DNA of 39,002 nt from Strigomonas culicis. Taxonomy: Eukaryota; Euglenozoa; Kinetoplastea; Trypanosomatida; Trypanosomatidae. The notes beneath the pieces are model-generated. The model was not told the origin of the DNA, did not search any database, and worked only from the letters and a program-made list of their open reading frames with translations. Numbering within the stretch: the stretch's first letter is position 1; the number at the start of each line of letters is the position of its first letter. This document shows, one piece after another, positions 16,933 through 26,384 of the stretch. The translations under genes were made by a program, and so were the position numbers. Location: contig AUXH01000119.1 in assembly GCA_000482145.1 (NCBI GenBank), positions 1-39,002 on the forward strand. Direction: 5' to 3'.

Positions 16933-18708
16933 ATGTCGGACGTGGAAGAGCTGCGCAAGCAGATTGATGCGGTTGCATCTCAAATCACGGAAGTGAAAAA
17001 GACAAAGGGTGCCAGCAGCGCAGAATGCAAGGACCTGATTAAGCAGATGACAGCTCTTCGTGCCAAATTACCAAAGGATGACAAGAAGAAGAGTGAGAAG
17101 GCGCCGGAGTTGAACTTCTACCAATCTCGTGTTGCAATGGTGAACGAGATGGGGAGTCTCGGCGCTGCCTACCCCCACAAGTTTGACCGTAAGTACACAT
17201 TGCCCCAGTTTAAGGAGAAGTACGCTCCTCAACTCAAGGAAGCTGGCCAGCGCCTCTCTGAGAGCACGACGATTGCCGGACGTGTGATCAACAAGCGAAG
17301 CTCCGGTTCGAAGCTTCACTTTGTTACAATTCAGGGAGACATGGAAACTTTACAGGTTATTTCTGCAGTCGCGGACTACGAAAGCCCGGAGGCGTTCTCG
17401 GATATTCACAGCAAGATTAAGCGTGGTGACATTATCGGTATTGTCGGCTTTCCCTCTCTTTCCAATACAAGTGAATTTTCGATGAGTGCCACAAAGATCA
17501 CACTTCTCTCCACATGCTTTCACATGCTGCCCGATAACTACTTTGGCCTGAGCTCTTTCGAGCAGCGCTTCCGTCAGCGGTATTTGGACTTGATTGTTAA
17601 CCGCGCCAACATCAGCACCTTCCAAGCGCGTTGTCGCATTATCAAGTTTATTCGTAACTTCTTTGACAAGCGTGACTTCACTGAAGTGGAAACACCTACC
17701 CTTAACCTCATTGCTGGCGGCGCCGCTGCTCGTCCTTTTGTGACGTTCCACAATGACCTGAACCAAACCATGTTCCTCCGCATTGCCCCTGAGCTCTACC
17801 TCAAGGAGCTCATTGTTGGAGGCATGGACCGCGTTTATGAGCTGGGCAAGCAGTTCCGTAACGAAAGCATCGACTTGACGCACAACCCCGAGTTCACTTC
17901 CATCGAGGCTTATTGGGCATATCACGACTACAACGACTGGATGTCGACCACGGAGGACTTGCTGCACGATTTGGCCATTGCACTTCACGGCTCTCCGATT
18001 GTGAAGTACGCCCCTAAGGACTCGGAGGGTAACCCGATGGAGGAGACGACCTTTAACTTCGCCAAGCCATTTAAGCGCCTGCGGGTCATCCCTGAGCTGG
18101 AGAAGCACCTGAAGATTTCTTTCGCGGATGTGGACTTTGACAGTGACGCTTGCGTTGACTTCTTGTTGGACATCTGCAAGAAGTTCAAGGTAGAATGCAA
18201 GCCTCCTTTCACAACACCCCGTCTGCTGGACGCTCTCATTGCTGAGTACTTGGAGCCCGAGTGCCACGACCCTTGCTTCATCTGTGACCATCCACGTGTG
18301 ATGTCTCCCCTGGCCAAGTGGCACCGGGACGATACGCGTCTCACGGAGCGGTTTGAGCTTTTTGTGAACAAGAAGGAACTTGTGAACGCGTACACGGAAC
18401 TGAACAACCCTCTTGTGCAGCGTGATGAGTTCCTGAAGCAGATGAAGAATCGTGACAAGGGTGATGATGAGTCCATGGAGATTGATGAAGGATTCCTTAC
18501 CGCTCTGGAGCATGCCCTGCCCCCCACGGGTGGCTGGGGCCTTGGTATTGACCGTCTTGTGATGTTTATGACAAGCCAAGCCAACATCAAGGAGGTGCTG
18601 CTCTTCCCTGCCATGAAGCCGGAAGGAAGAAACGAAGTGACTTACCCTTCTGGAACGACATTCAATGGCCAAGGCGTACCCCTTTTGCCTGACGCGTTAC
18701 GTCAGTAA
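16933..18708 (+). CDS. KARS: Lysyl-tRNA synthetase (class II, cytosolic type)
   Basis: From the ATG at 16933 (MSDVEELRKQIDAVASQ) the protein has 591 residues. It opens with a charged helical WHEP-like extension (~1-50). An OB-fold anticodon-binding domain begins near 112 (TIAGRVINKRSSGSKLHFVT). The class II catalytic domain follows, with RQRYLDLIVN, motif 2 (GKQFRNESIDLTHNPEFTS, ~304-322) and motif 3 (GWGLGIDRLVMFM, ~533-545). It ligates lysine to tRNA-Lys. An in-frame ATG at 16888 would add 15 mostly hydrophobic residues (MKIKVLYSVLFSLLS). The first AGs after the pyrimidine tract lie after that ATG, so the shorter form is preferred. A longer form made by alternative trans-splicing remains possible. 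Confidence 0.95.
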   Translation: MSDVEELRKQIDAVASQITEVKKTKGASSAECKDLIKQMTALRAKLPKDDKKKSEKAPELNFYQSRVAMVNEMGSLGAAYPHKFDRKYTLPQFKEKYAPQLKEAGQRLSESTTIAGRVINKRSSGSKLHFVTIQGDMETLQVISAVADYESPEAFSDIHSKIKRGDIIGIVGFPSLSNTSEFSMSATKITLLSTCFHMLPDNYFGLSSFEQRFRQRYLDLIVNRANISTFQARCRIIKFIRNFFDKRDFTEVETPTLNLIAGGAAARPFVTFHNDLNQTMFLRIAPELYLKELIVGGMDRVYELGKQFRNESIDLTHNPEFTSIEAYWAYHDYNDWMSTTEDLLHDLAIALHGSPIVKYAPKDSEGNPMEETTFNFAKPFKRLRVIPELEKHLKISFADVDFDSDACVDFLLDICKKFKVECKPPFTTPRLLDALIAEYLEPECHDPCFICDHPRVMSPLAKWHRDDTRLTERFELFVNKKELVNAYTELNNPLVQRDEFLKQMKNRDKGDDESMEIDEGFLTALEHALPPTGGWGLGIDRLVMFMTSQANIKEVLLFPAMKPEGRNEVTYPSGTTFNGQGVPLLPDALRQ

Positions 18709-19451
18709 GATCTTTCGCACCAGCAAAATACAGACATGAAAAGAAAGAAAGAAAAAGAAGCAAACGAACGTACAGACAAAAAAAAAAGGGCCAACCAGAA
18801 ATCAATAATAAACAAGAAAACACAGGTACTTTTATAATTGCTTTAGCAGTTATGATGTTGGTCTCTCCCTCTCCTCCCTTCATCCCTCACTTTTTAATCA
18901 AATAATTAACGTTCGCTTTGGTAAAAAACAAAACAAAACACACACAAAAAAGATGTATTTTTTTTTTCTTTGCGTGAGAAAAGGTCAAAAGAACAAACAA
19001 TACGACGGTAAAAAAAAAGAAAAAAAAGAAAAATTGAATTTGTCTTCTAAAAATAATTCCTGAACTTAATAAAACTATTAATTATTATTGATATTCTCGA
19101 ATGTCAACCGATTTATAAACATATACATGAAAAAAGGTGTCAAGTATAATTCAAGTGTAAGAGGGTTGATCAACCTACAGTATTATGGCTAGCAGTGCAA
19201 ATAAAAGAGTTATCTTTCCGTTTTTTTTTGTCTATCATTGATTCACTCTTTTTTTTTTGTTTGGCATCTTCTGTTTTCGCCCCTCTTTTTGTCCAGTTTA
19301 GTAGTTGCGTCTCGCGTTGTGTTTAAGATTTATTATTGTTTAGTTTTCCTTTTTATTTCTGCACGTGTATCACTAAAGGACATTCGTTTCATCTTTTAAC
19401 ACTCTTGGATTTTATACTTTTCTTTTCTTTTGCTGCCTCACACGCACCTCT
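18709..19451. other. Intergenic spacer, homopolymer-rich
   Basis: About 740 bases, with purine-rich stretches (18735-18790, 19007-19035) in the presumed 3' UTR. The last 250 bases are T-rich. A likely acceptor is the AG at about 19377-19378, ~73 bases before the next ATG. No gene recognised. Confidence 0.6.
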
Positions 19452-22400
19452 ATGGCCACCATGGATGCGCGCCATGCGATGAAGGAGCTGGATGAAATGG
19501 ACGAGAAGCTCCAGCGCTTAGGGCTTAGCGAGAAGGGGGGCGCAGACCCATTGAAAGGATATACAGCGGAGTCATCCAAGATGTACGTACAGTCTATTCA
19601 CATGGAAAAGGAAGACCGAAGGAAAATGAAGCAAGAAAAGGAATACAGGGCCCACATTGCTAACGCCCAGCAAGCCGAGAACGAGCGTTTTTTGGCCAAC
19701 GTGGGTACCACCAAGAGTCGCCAGGCCATCATCGACAACGCGTCTGCAGTACTGCGAGCGGAAACGCAAAAGGCAGCGGCGGTGGTACAGCAGCGCGAGT
19801 CCAAGGCGGCTGAGCAGCAGTACCGCGCTTCTCAGATGGCAAAAGATCTCCTGCCGCGTGAGGAAATCCGCAGCAGCGTTGCAACCAAAGCCTCAGAGGA
19901 CGAAATTGACAAGAGTGGGGAGAACAGCATTGACAACACCGTTTCCACGGAGAAGATCCAATCCAATGCTGATTTCTGTCGTAGCTTGGCGGAAGGCTTG
20001 GTGAATCTGACTTTCTTGGTCTCTGACAACCGATTTCTGCTCGCGGACAGCGTGTACGGTAAGCCTGTGAGCCGCGAGGTTGAAGACTTGTCTGTCACAC
20101 AGTGGCGAACATGGGTGAACGAGTGCCTGTGCCCCCCACGGGACCCTCTTGCCCAGCAGACTGCCACGGAGCAGCACTACGACGCTGTCCCCGCGTGCGA
20201 TAACGCAAACGAGAAGGCCCCGCCCGAGGGGGAGGTGGAGCGCGCGGCAAAGATGCAGCTGCAGCGATTGATCGATTTGCAGTGTTCCAAGGAGAAGCAA
20301 ACACGCGAGGCAACGGTAAAGGCAACCCACAACCTCCTGCGAAATGCGGTCAATGTTCAATACAAGGAGTTCTTAGAGGACATCCGTCGCGAGGCCAATG
20401 AGAGTGGCTCTTTACTGGAGGAAGTGTTCCCGAGGTGGTCCCAGCTCATACCGCCGGCAGGCCGGTTTGTGCAGGGCGACGAGCTCAGCGGCGCTCCGCT
20501 CTTGACAGGGATCGTGGAGCGGCTGTTTCAGTCCGGCGGCGTTGAGGGTAGTACACCCACCACCCCCAAATCGATGCTTCCCGCGTATGAGGATCGCTTT
20601 GGCGTGTACGTCAAGTCTCCCAACACGGTGAACATATTTGTGACGCCGCGCACCATGGCCACCAACGCGGCCGCGCCGCAGCGAGCTGCTTCTGCGGGCC
20701 GTTCGCGGAAGGGGGGGACCCGCACATCCCTGTCGGGCATGGAGGACGATGAGAAGAAGGATATGGAGGCCCTGGCAGAAGCAATTTGTAAAGATCTTGT
20801 GTTTGTTCACTTTCACAATCTGCATGTTCTCACCGAAGGATTGGTCCCATCCCCACCGCTTCCGACGGACAGCACGACCACGAAGACCAAAAACGCGGCC
20901 CCGGAGGAAAAGGAGACGCACAACAGCCGCCAGCTCTATTGCTTCAACTACGTCGGCTTTCCAGAGTCGACACTTCTGTACCAGCACATTCAGGCGAAGC
21001 TCACCATGGCCGTGCATGCGATGGAAACCGATCTGGCCGCCACGTTGGAGAAGAAGGCGGCGGGCGAAGGCGCGGAGTCCTCGCGGGCGACCTCCCCGGC
21101 GCCCAAGGGACGGGCCGTTGCGGCCTCCAAGGCAAAGCCGACCGGCAACGTGTCTCGCGGTAAAAAGAACAGCACAAAAGACAGCGGCGACGCGAATGCG
21201 CCTGCTGAGCACCGGAACAGCTACGCGTTTCCTCCGGTCTGCCTCGTAGGCTGCTTTCTGGACTACGATGTGCTTTCCAGGGAGCGTCGTGTACGTCAGG
21301 CACAGTGCCAGAGCGGATGCGCTGGTCTGAAGCATCACATCTTCAACCCGGACCCCTACATCTTGTTGACGTCAACAGCGTTGAAGGAGAAGGAGAAGGA
21401 GGCCACCGTAAGTAACGTCTTCGCGGGTCAACGGGCATCGATGGAGGAGACGACAAAGGTGTCTGACACATGGTCTTGTGCGAAGATTAGACGGTATTTG
21501 TCCGACCAACAGGCGAAGACAAAAGTGTGGAAGCAACAGTGGTGTGAGTGCGTTTCACGCGATTCACTCGTAGTCTTCCAAGACACGCGAGATACGACAA
21601 CAGTGGTAAAGGAAAAACCCAGAAAACGTTCTGCGGAGCGTCGGAGGAGTCACGATCAACACCTCACCACTGCTGTCAGCTTCATCAAGAAAGGAGGTGC
21701 GCCGGCCTCGCCCCCTGTGTCGTACGCCTTCCCCAAAGTGCTTTTCTTCATGCAGAAAGAGGACGTCAGCGATGAGCGTTTGGTGGATTTTATGAAAAAC
21801 AACACGTCAGACGGCTCGTTCGTCCACGAGAACCATTTCTACCCTCTGAGCGAGTCCTCCGACGAGGCGGACACGCGCCGGTGGTCTCTTCTCAACTACT
21901 TCACGTACTATCTGTGCGGCTTCTCCGAGCCCTCCGCGCGCCTTGCCGCGAGAGAGTCACTCGTGGTGGACCAGATCCCCCCGGCGCTACGGCTGAGCGA
22001 CACCCGCCTGCCCTCTGTCGTGCTCGACAGGCTCGTCCTCACGCACAAGCAGTACGCGGAGGTGGCGCAGCTGCTCGGTTTTTCTTCCAAGGAGGACACC
22101 TCGCTCCTGCACGACGAGGTGGATTGGCAAGACGTGCCGTGCGACCGGACCCTCATTGCCAAGTGTCTCAGCGCCGAGATGGAGCTGTTGCGCGCCGCGT
22201 ACCTGCTGCCGGAGAGCATCCTAATGGAGCTGCACGGCATGCACTTCGGCACGGGCGCCGAGGAGAGTGGGAGGAGCGCGACCGCTTTCATGCGGACGAC
22301 GCAGCAGCACACTTCCATGGATCGAAATCTGGAGGCATACACAGAGAAGCTTAGCCATCTGTCCGAATCCTTTACCGATCAGCTCATCGCACGGGCGTCG

Positions 22401-24257
22401 CTGCTGCTGGACTACATGATGCGCAACGCACTGGCGGCCACCGCGGATATGCTGTGCTCGGTGTGCATTGGGCTTCTTTCAGTCAACAGCCTTTGCAGCG
22501 GAAAGCCCTCTGAGAAACCGAGCTCGTTAGAATCAGTGAACAAAGTGGAGCCGCAACCGGTGTCTGTGTCAAAGAAAATCCACGAACTAGCCAATTCCAT
22601 GCGGGAGCGCTTTCTCGCTAATGTGCATCAACCCGAGTTGGCCCATCTCGAGTCAATGGTCCGTACCCTTTCCGAAGACAATGTACTTGGCTTTTGGATG
22701 CAGCTGGACAACTACGCTTCGTTCGTGCAAGAGTGTGTGGAGAGTATGCTTGGGAGGCTTGTGGCGACGGTAGAGGAGGAGCAGAAGAAGGCCGTGCTAC
22801 CGGACACGGAAAGCCCTTCAACCACGAAAAGGACGAGTGTTAACCTGAGGAGCTCCATCCCTGCTCTAGCTCATTTGATTCTCTCCCATACGCTTTCGAC
22901 AAGAGGCGCAAAGAGCACTGGTGCCGAGACACATCTCTTGCACACCCCTCGCAGCTCCCTCTGCCTGGCTGCAGGGGAGCGCGCAGCCGCGTCGGACGCG
23001 GCGACGAGCATGAGCGGAGCTGACGCGGAGGCAGCCCCGTGGATCCAGCGGTGCGTCGCGCTCCTGCGTGCCATCTTCGCCTTTTCGCAGGACTGCGAGA
23101 CGCGCGGGGCACACTGGTTGAACGCCATGTACAACAGCGCCATGAGCACCTCGCACGCGGTGACCGCGCTCCCCAACTCGGTTGCGGGACTCTTCCACGA
23201 GCAGCGCGAAGACGCGAGCCCCACGTCCTCCCTGGAGCGCCTGCAGTGGTGCGCGCTGCTGGAGTCGCTTGGCGTGCACGGCAGCCCTGCCTTGACGGAG
23301 GACCACCTGGTGCTCTCGCACCTGCTGCAGCAGCTGCACGTGCTGTGGTACCACCTGGAGGACACGACGCCACAGCTGGCGTCGGACGCGCCCGGGGAGC
23401 GGACGTGCAACCCGCTCGCCAACGTGGGCGACCTCGCCGCCCCCACCCTGTGGTATGAGCGGCACCTGCTGCAGGACCAGTGCCGCGCCACGCCGGCGCC
23501 CTTTGTGCTCGAGTCGGAATACCGTCAACTCTTCGCCAACGAGTGCCACAATGAGGGTGGGTCTGCGGAGATCGACCTACGCCATTGGTGTGTGAGCCTT
23601 TTGCTGCGGCGCAGCTGCCCATGCAACGAGATGGAGTGCCGGCGCAAGTACGCCGTCCTGGAGCCCACCGCGAAGCAGCTGCAGCAGATCGTGGTCTCGA
23701 TCCCCTCTGCCGTGCAAGCTCAGCAGATCACCTTCGACGAGCGCATCGACCTCGTGCCCCTTCGGTCCCCGTTCGAGCAGTGGGCGCGGACCGCGTGGTG
23801 GGGCGAGGTGGCGACCAGCGCGGGTGTGCCAGACATGCTGCTGCTGGCACTGACGGTGCGCTTCCACCTCACCAAGGCCGGCCTGCTGCGCAAGCAGGAG
23901 CCATCGCTCGCGCGGCTGCTGTGCACCCTTGCGCAGCGCGGCGGGTCGCGCGTGGAGTCGATCGAGTTCGTCTTCCACGGCGTCGCCGCGCTGTGCCACG
24001 CCCGCGAGCTGGCCAGCAGCGACGCGTGGCGCGCCCACATGGTGCCCCCCACGGCGATAGAGAAGGTGGCCGTCACCCCGGAGCTGTTCTACTTTTACTT
24101 CTCGCTTCTGTGCAAAACCCACTTCGATGATGACGAGATTCTCTTTTTCAACGATGTAAAGCTCCTCCAGCAAATCGAGCGCATTCATGAGATCACGCTG
24201 TCTGATCTTCTTTCCTCTCACTGGGGTATGCTACTCATACAGAATTATTTTGTGTAA
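19452..24257 (+). CDS. Large protein, possible SPEF2/CPC1-like axonemal component
   Basis: The protein has 1601 residues, no signal peptide and no membrane span. Residues ~45-135 form a charged coiled coil (YVQSIHMEKEDRRKMKQEKE). Next comes a segment FCRSLAEGLVNLTFLVSDNR ... TQWRTWVNECL (~175-225) whose pattern resembles the region before the adenylate-kinase-like domain of SPEF2/CPC1. Later pieces look like leftovers of such a domain: CFNYVGFPESTLLYQHIQAK (~497-517) resembles a xGFP element, and VCLVGCFLDYDVLSRERRVR (~596-615) resembles the strand plus Arg segment. I see no intact P-loop and no N-terminal CH domain, so the assignment is tentative. SPEF2/CPC1 sits on the C1 central-pair projection of motile flagella. 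Ser/Ala/Lys-rich disordered stretches (~405-430, ~530-590) interrupt the protein. An alternative ATG lies at 19461. The reading frame itself is certain. Confidence 0.9.
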   Translation: MATMDARHAMKELDEMDEKLQRLGLSEKGGADPLKGYTAESSKMYVQSIHMEKEDRRKMKQEKEYRAHIANAQQAENERFLANVGTTKSRQAIIDNASAVLRAETQKAAAVVQQRESKAAEQQYRASQMAKDLLPREEIRSSVATKASEDEIDKSGENSIDNTVSTEKIQSNADFCRSLAEGLVNLTFLVSDNRFLLADSVYGKPVSREVEDLSVTQWRTWVNECLCPPRDPLAQQTATEQHYDAVPACDNANEKAPPEGEVERAAKMQLQRLIDLQCSKEKQTREATVKATHNLLRNAVNVQYKEFLEDIRREANESGSLLEEVFPRWSQLIPPAGRFVQGDELSGAPLLTGIVERLFQSGGVEGSTPTTPKSMLPAYEDRFGVYVKSPNTVNIFVTPRTMATNAAAPQRAASAGRSRKGGTRTSLSGMEDDEKKDMEALAEAICKDLVFVHFHNLHVLTEGLVPSPPLPTDSTTTKTKNAAPEEKETHNSRQLYCFNYVGFPESTLLYQHIQAKLTMAVHAMETDLAATLEKKAAGEGAESSRATSPAPKGRAVAASKAKPTGNVSRGKKNSTKDSGDANAPAEHRNSYAFPPVCLVGCFLDYDVLSRERRVRQAQCQSGCAGLKHHIFNPDPYILLTSTALKEKEKEATVSNVFAGQRASMEETTKVSDTWSCAKIRRYLSDQQAKTKVWKQQWCECVSRDSLVVFQDTRDTTTVVKEKPRKRSAERRRSHDQHLTTAVSFIKKGGAPASPPVSYAFPKVLFFMQKEDVSDERLVDFMKNNTSDGSFVHENHFYPLSESSDEADTRRWSLLNYFTYYLCGFSEPSARLAARESLVVDQIPPALRLSDTRLPSVVLDRLVLTHKQYAEVAQLLGFSSKEDTSLLHDEVDWQDVPCDRTLIAKCLSAEMELLRAAYLLPESILMELHGMHFGTGAEESGRSATAFMRTTQQHTSMDRNLEAYTEKLSHLSESFTDQLIARASLLLDYMMRNALAATADMLCSVCIGLLSVNSLCSGKPSEKPSSLESVNKVEPQPVSVSKKIHELANSMRERFLANVHQPELAHLESMVRTLSEDNVLGFWMQLDNYASFVQECVESMLGRLVATVEEEQKKAVLPDTESPSTTKRTSVNLRSSIPALAHLILSHTLSTRGAKSTGAETHLLHTPRSSLCLAAGERAAASDAATSMSGADAEAAPWIQRCVALLRAIFAFSQDCETRGAHWLNAMYNSAMSTSHAVTALPNSVAGLFHEQREDASPTSSLERLQWCALLESLGVHGSPALTEDHLVLSHLLQQLHVLWYHLEDTTPQLASDAPGERTCNPLANVGDLAAPTLWYERHLLQDQCRATPAPFVLESEYRQLFANECHNEGGSAEIDLRHWCVSLLLRRSCPCNEMECRRKYAVLEPTAKQLQQIVVSIPSAVQAQQITFDERIDLVPLRSPFEQWARTAWWGEVATSAGVPDMLLLALTVRFHLTKAGLLRKQEPSLARLLCTLAQRGGSRVESIEFVFHGVAALCHARELASSDAWRAHMVPPTAIEKVAVTPELFYFYFSLLCKTHFDDDEILFFNDVKLLQQIERIHEITLSDLLSSHWGMLLIQNYFV

Positions 24258-24555
24258 ATTGCCATGTACATAGACACTGACGCTTTTTTTTTTCTCTTTT
24301 TCATTGTATTTATCAAATTGTATGTACTCCTACAAAAGAAGAGGAAGAACTGAAGAACTCATACTAAAGGGTAAGAGAAGCTACCACATGCGTGATGCAT
24401 GCTGACAGCACCCGTTATGGCTGCACAGAATCAACTGCATGGTGCACTCGTGCTCCCTTGCTTTCACACACTCTTCTTTCCCTCTCCACACGCATTCTGT
24501 TTGTTGTTGTTTCTGCCAATTAAGTTTTTTTTTTAACCATTATTCTTTATAACAG
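24258..24555. other. Intergenic spacer with acceptor at the start codon
   Basis: About 300 bases. A pyrimidine-rich tract (24465-24550) ends in AACAG directly before the ATG at 24556, so splicing there would leave only the spliced leader as 5' UTR. Another AG lies at about 24524-24525. Confidence 0.55.
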
Positions 24556-25866
24556 ATGGAAGCGTACGCTAACGGTGTGTCTGGCCAGAACCATCCCTCC
24601 GCCATGTACAACGCACCGAAGCAATCGGCCAACATTTCCCTAGAGAACTACAAGGGGATCCTGTTATGCGACCCACCCGGGAGCTTTGCTACGGGAAGCG
24701 ATAATGGGTTTCGCGCGACAGACGGCATCCGGGGCTTTGTGCCCGCCGGCCGGACGGGGAACCCCGTTGGCGCGGGCCCCTCCGTGGAGGACAAGGCGAT
24801 GCGCGCGGAGCACGAGAAGCTCCGCGCGGCGAACACCAAGGCGCAGAGGGACACGTCGCACAAGGTGCTGTCGCGCCACCGGCGCTGGCTGCGGTCCTTC
24901 TGCCAGCAGATGAAGGAGATGAAGCAGGCCGACATTGACCGGGAGGTGGAGGCCGCGCGCCGCGCCGCCCGGCTGCGCCAGGCGGAGCTGCAGAAGCGCG
25001 ACGTGCACGCGGAGACCTGCCCGGCGCCGCAGCCCTACAACGCACAGGTGGAGCTGGAGCCGTTCCAGGCGTCGACCAAGAAGGCGAAGAAGGGAAAGCC
25101 CAAGCCGCAGTGGGCGATGACGGAGGACGAGGCATTCGATGCAGAGTTCGATGTGAATAACGACCTGCTGGAATTCGCGAGGAACCTAGACTACGACAAG
25201 TTTATTAACGACTATGAGGTGACGGAGGCCCTGAGCATCATGCGCGACCGCGTGAAGGAGCTAGCGCGGCAGAACAACTGGACCGAGGAGGATATCGTAC
25301 GCGCCGGGCATGGCGACATGGACGACGACGATGCGGACGACACGGCGTCCACCGCGAACGGCCCGGCCTCCGCCGACGGCCAGCAGGCGGGAGGCGAGGC
25401 GCCCCGCGCGCGGAGGCCCCAAGAGGCGCGGGCCGCCGTGCCCGGCGGTTCGGCGGAGCACGACAAGGAGTGGGATAGCAGCGTTGGGAGGAGTAAGGCG
25501 CTGCAGCGCTCGATTCATAAGGACGCGCTGGAGCTGGCGGAGCGGCTGCTGGCCAGCTCCACGTCCATGCAGAAGATCCACACAAAGTATAGCCTGGCCC
25601 GCGTCCTGCAGCAGTGCGCGCTGAACGGGGACGTGGACGGGAGGGCGCTGCACACCACTGCCGGCGGCACGGCGGCGGGGAAGGCCGCCCTGGATGCCCT
25701 CGCATCGGCAGGACCGGTGGCGGAGCCGAAGGTCGTGCTGGTGAACGCAGATGCGAACACCGTGAGTGGGCTCACCGAGAACGAAGGTCGTGTTTTACGC
25801 GAGATGCAGATGTCCAAGGAGCGGACCCAAGGTCTGCCGTATCTATACCGCTGTCCTGCAATTTAG
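24556..25866 (+). CDS. Charged protein with conserved NISLENYKG motif, unknown function
   Basis: The protein has 436 residues. The N-terminus carries a distinctive phrase NISLENYKGILLCDPPGSF (~25-43), then a Gly/Pro-rich stretch. A long basic helix follows (~100-150; KVLSRHRRWLRSFCQQMKEM). A second well-ordered segment lies at ~204-240 (LLEFARNLDYDKFINDYEVT, then MRDRVKELARQNNWTEEDIV). Between and after these are acidic or Ala/Gly-rich linkers (DMDDDDADDT at ~253-262). The mixture of short conserved blocks and charged helices is common among ciliary coiled-coil proteins. I cannot name the family, and the ciliary idea is only inference. An alternative start is Met17 (MYNAPKQSANIS), which would keep the conserved motif. 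Confidence 0.8.
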   Translation: MEAYANGVSGQNHPSAMYNAPKQSANISLENYKGILLCDPPGSFATGSDNGFRATDGIRGFVPAGRTGNPVGAGPSVEDKAMRAEHEKLRAANTKAQRDTSHKVLSRHRRWLRSFCQQMKEMKQADIDREVEAARRAARLRQAELQKRDVHAETCPAPQPYNAQVELEPFQASTKKAKKGKPKPQWAMTEDEAFDAEFDVNNDLLEFARNLDYDKFINDYEVTEALSIMRDRVKELARQNNWTEEDIVRAGHGDMDDDDADDTASTANGPASADGQQAGGEAPRARRPQEARAAVPGGSAEHDKEWDSSVGRSKALQRSIHKDALELAERLLASSTSMQKIHTKYSLARVLQQCALNGDVDGRALHTTAGGTAAGKAALDALASAGPVAEPKVVLVNADANTVSGLTENEGRVLREMQMSKERTQGLPYLYRCPAI

Positions 25867-26384
25867 AACGGGTAACTGTACAGAAATAATATAAACATAC
25901 GTAAGAGAGGGAGAGGGTGGATGCACATAGCAAAACAAAAGAAGGAAAAACCACGTTGTCCTGCTGCCTGCGGTGTGAACGAGTTTGCATTCGGTTGCAA
26001 AGATATGTATATATTTGCCGTTTCTTTGCTTGTGTTCCCCTTCCCACTCTCCTTCTCTTTCCCCATCAAGTGATGTATATTTGTTTTCCTTTGCTTTTCT
26101 TATTAAATGATGAAGCACACTTTATTGTAAACATTTTTATTATTACTTCTTTTTTTTTTTAACTTGAAGCTGTCGAAAGTGAAAAAGAAGGAACGAAAGA
26201 AAGAAGGAAGTGCTGAAAAGAATCCATCCGTTATGTGTTGACTGATGATAGTACACGTTGCTTACATTTTCCCCATCACATCTTCTTTTTATTAAACCTT
26301 TTAATTACGAAAAGCCCACATTTTTTCTCCCTTTCTGTTTTACATTGTTTATTCATCTCTGTAGGTGATTACACTCTTGTCTCC
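25867..26384. other. Intergenic spacer
   Basis: About 520 bases. The downstream half is T-rich and leads to the RPA2 acceptor. Open frames on both strands look like composition artefacts. Confidence 0.6.
26320..26364 (+). other. Trans-splice acceptor of RPA2
   Basis: A T/C-rich tract (~26320-26361) ends in GTAG, with the AG at 26363-26364, 20 bases before the ATG at 26385. The in-frame ATG at 26235 lies upstream of this tract and would be removed. The site therefore decides the start. Confidence 0.75.

Noticed and set aside
17350..18672. Minus-strand open frame of ~440 codons opposite lysyl-tRNA synthetase
   Set aside because: Antisense of a fully recognisable synthetase, on the wrong strand for the array; no family features.
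26235..26384. N-terminal extension of RPA2
   Set aside because: It lies upstream of a clear pyrimidine tract and AG at 26363-26364, and the peptide is hydrophobic spacer translation.
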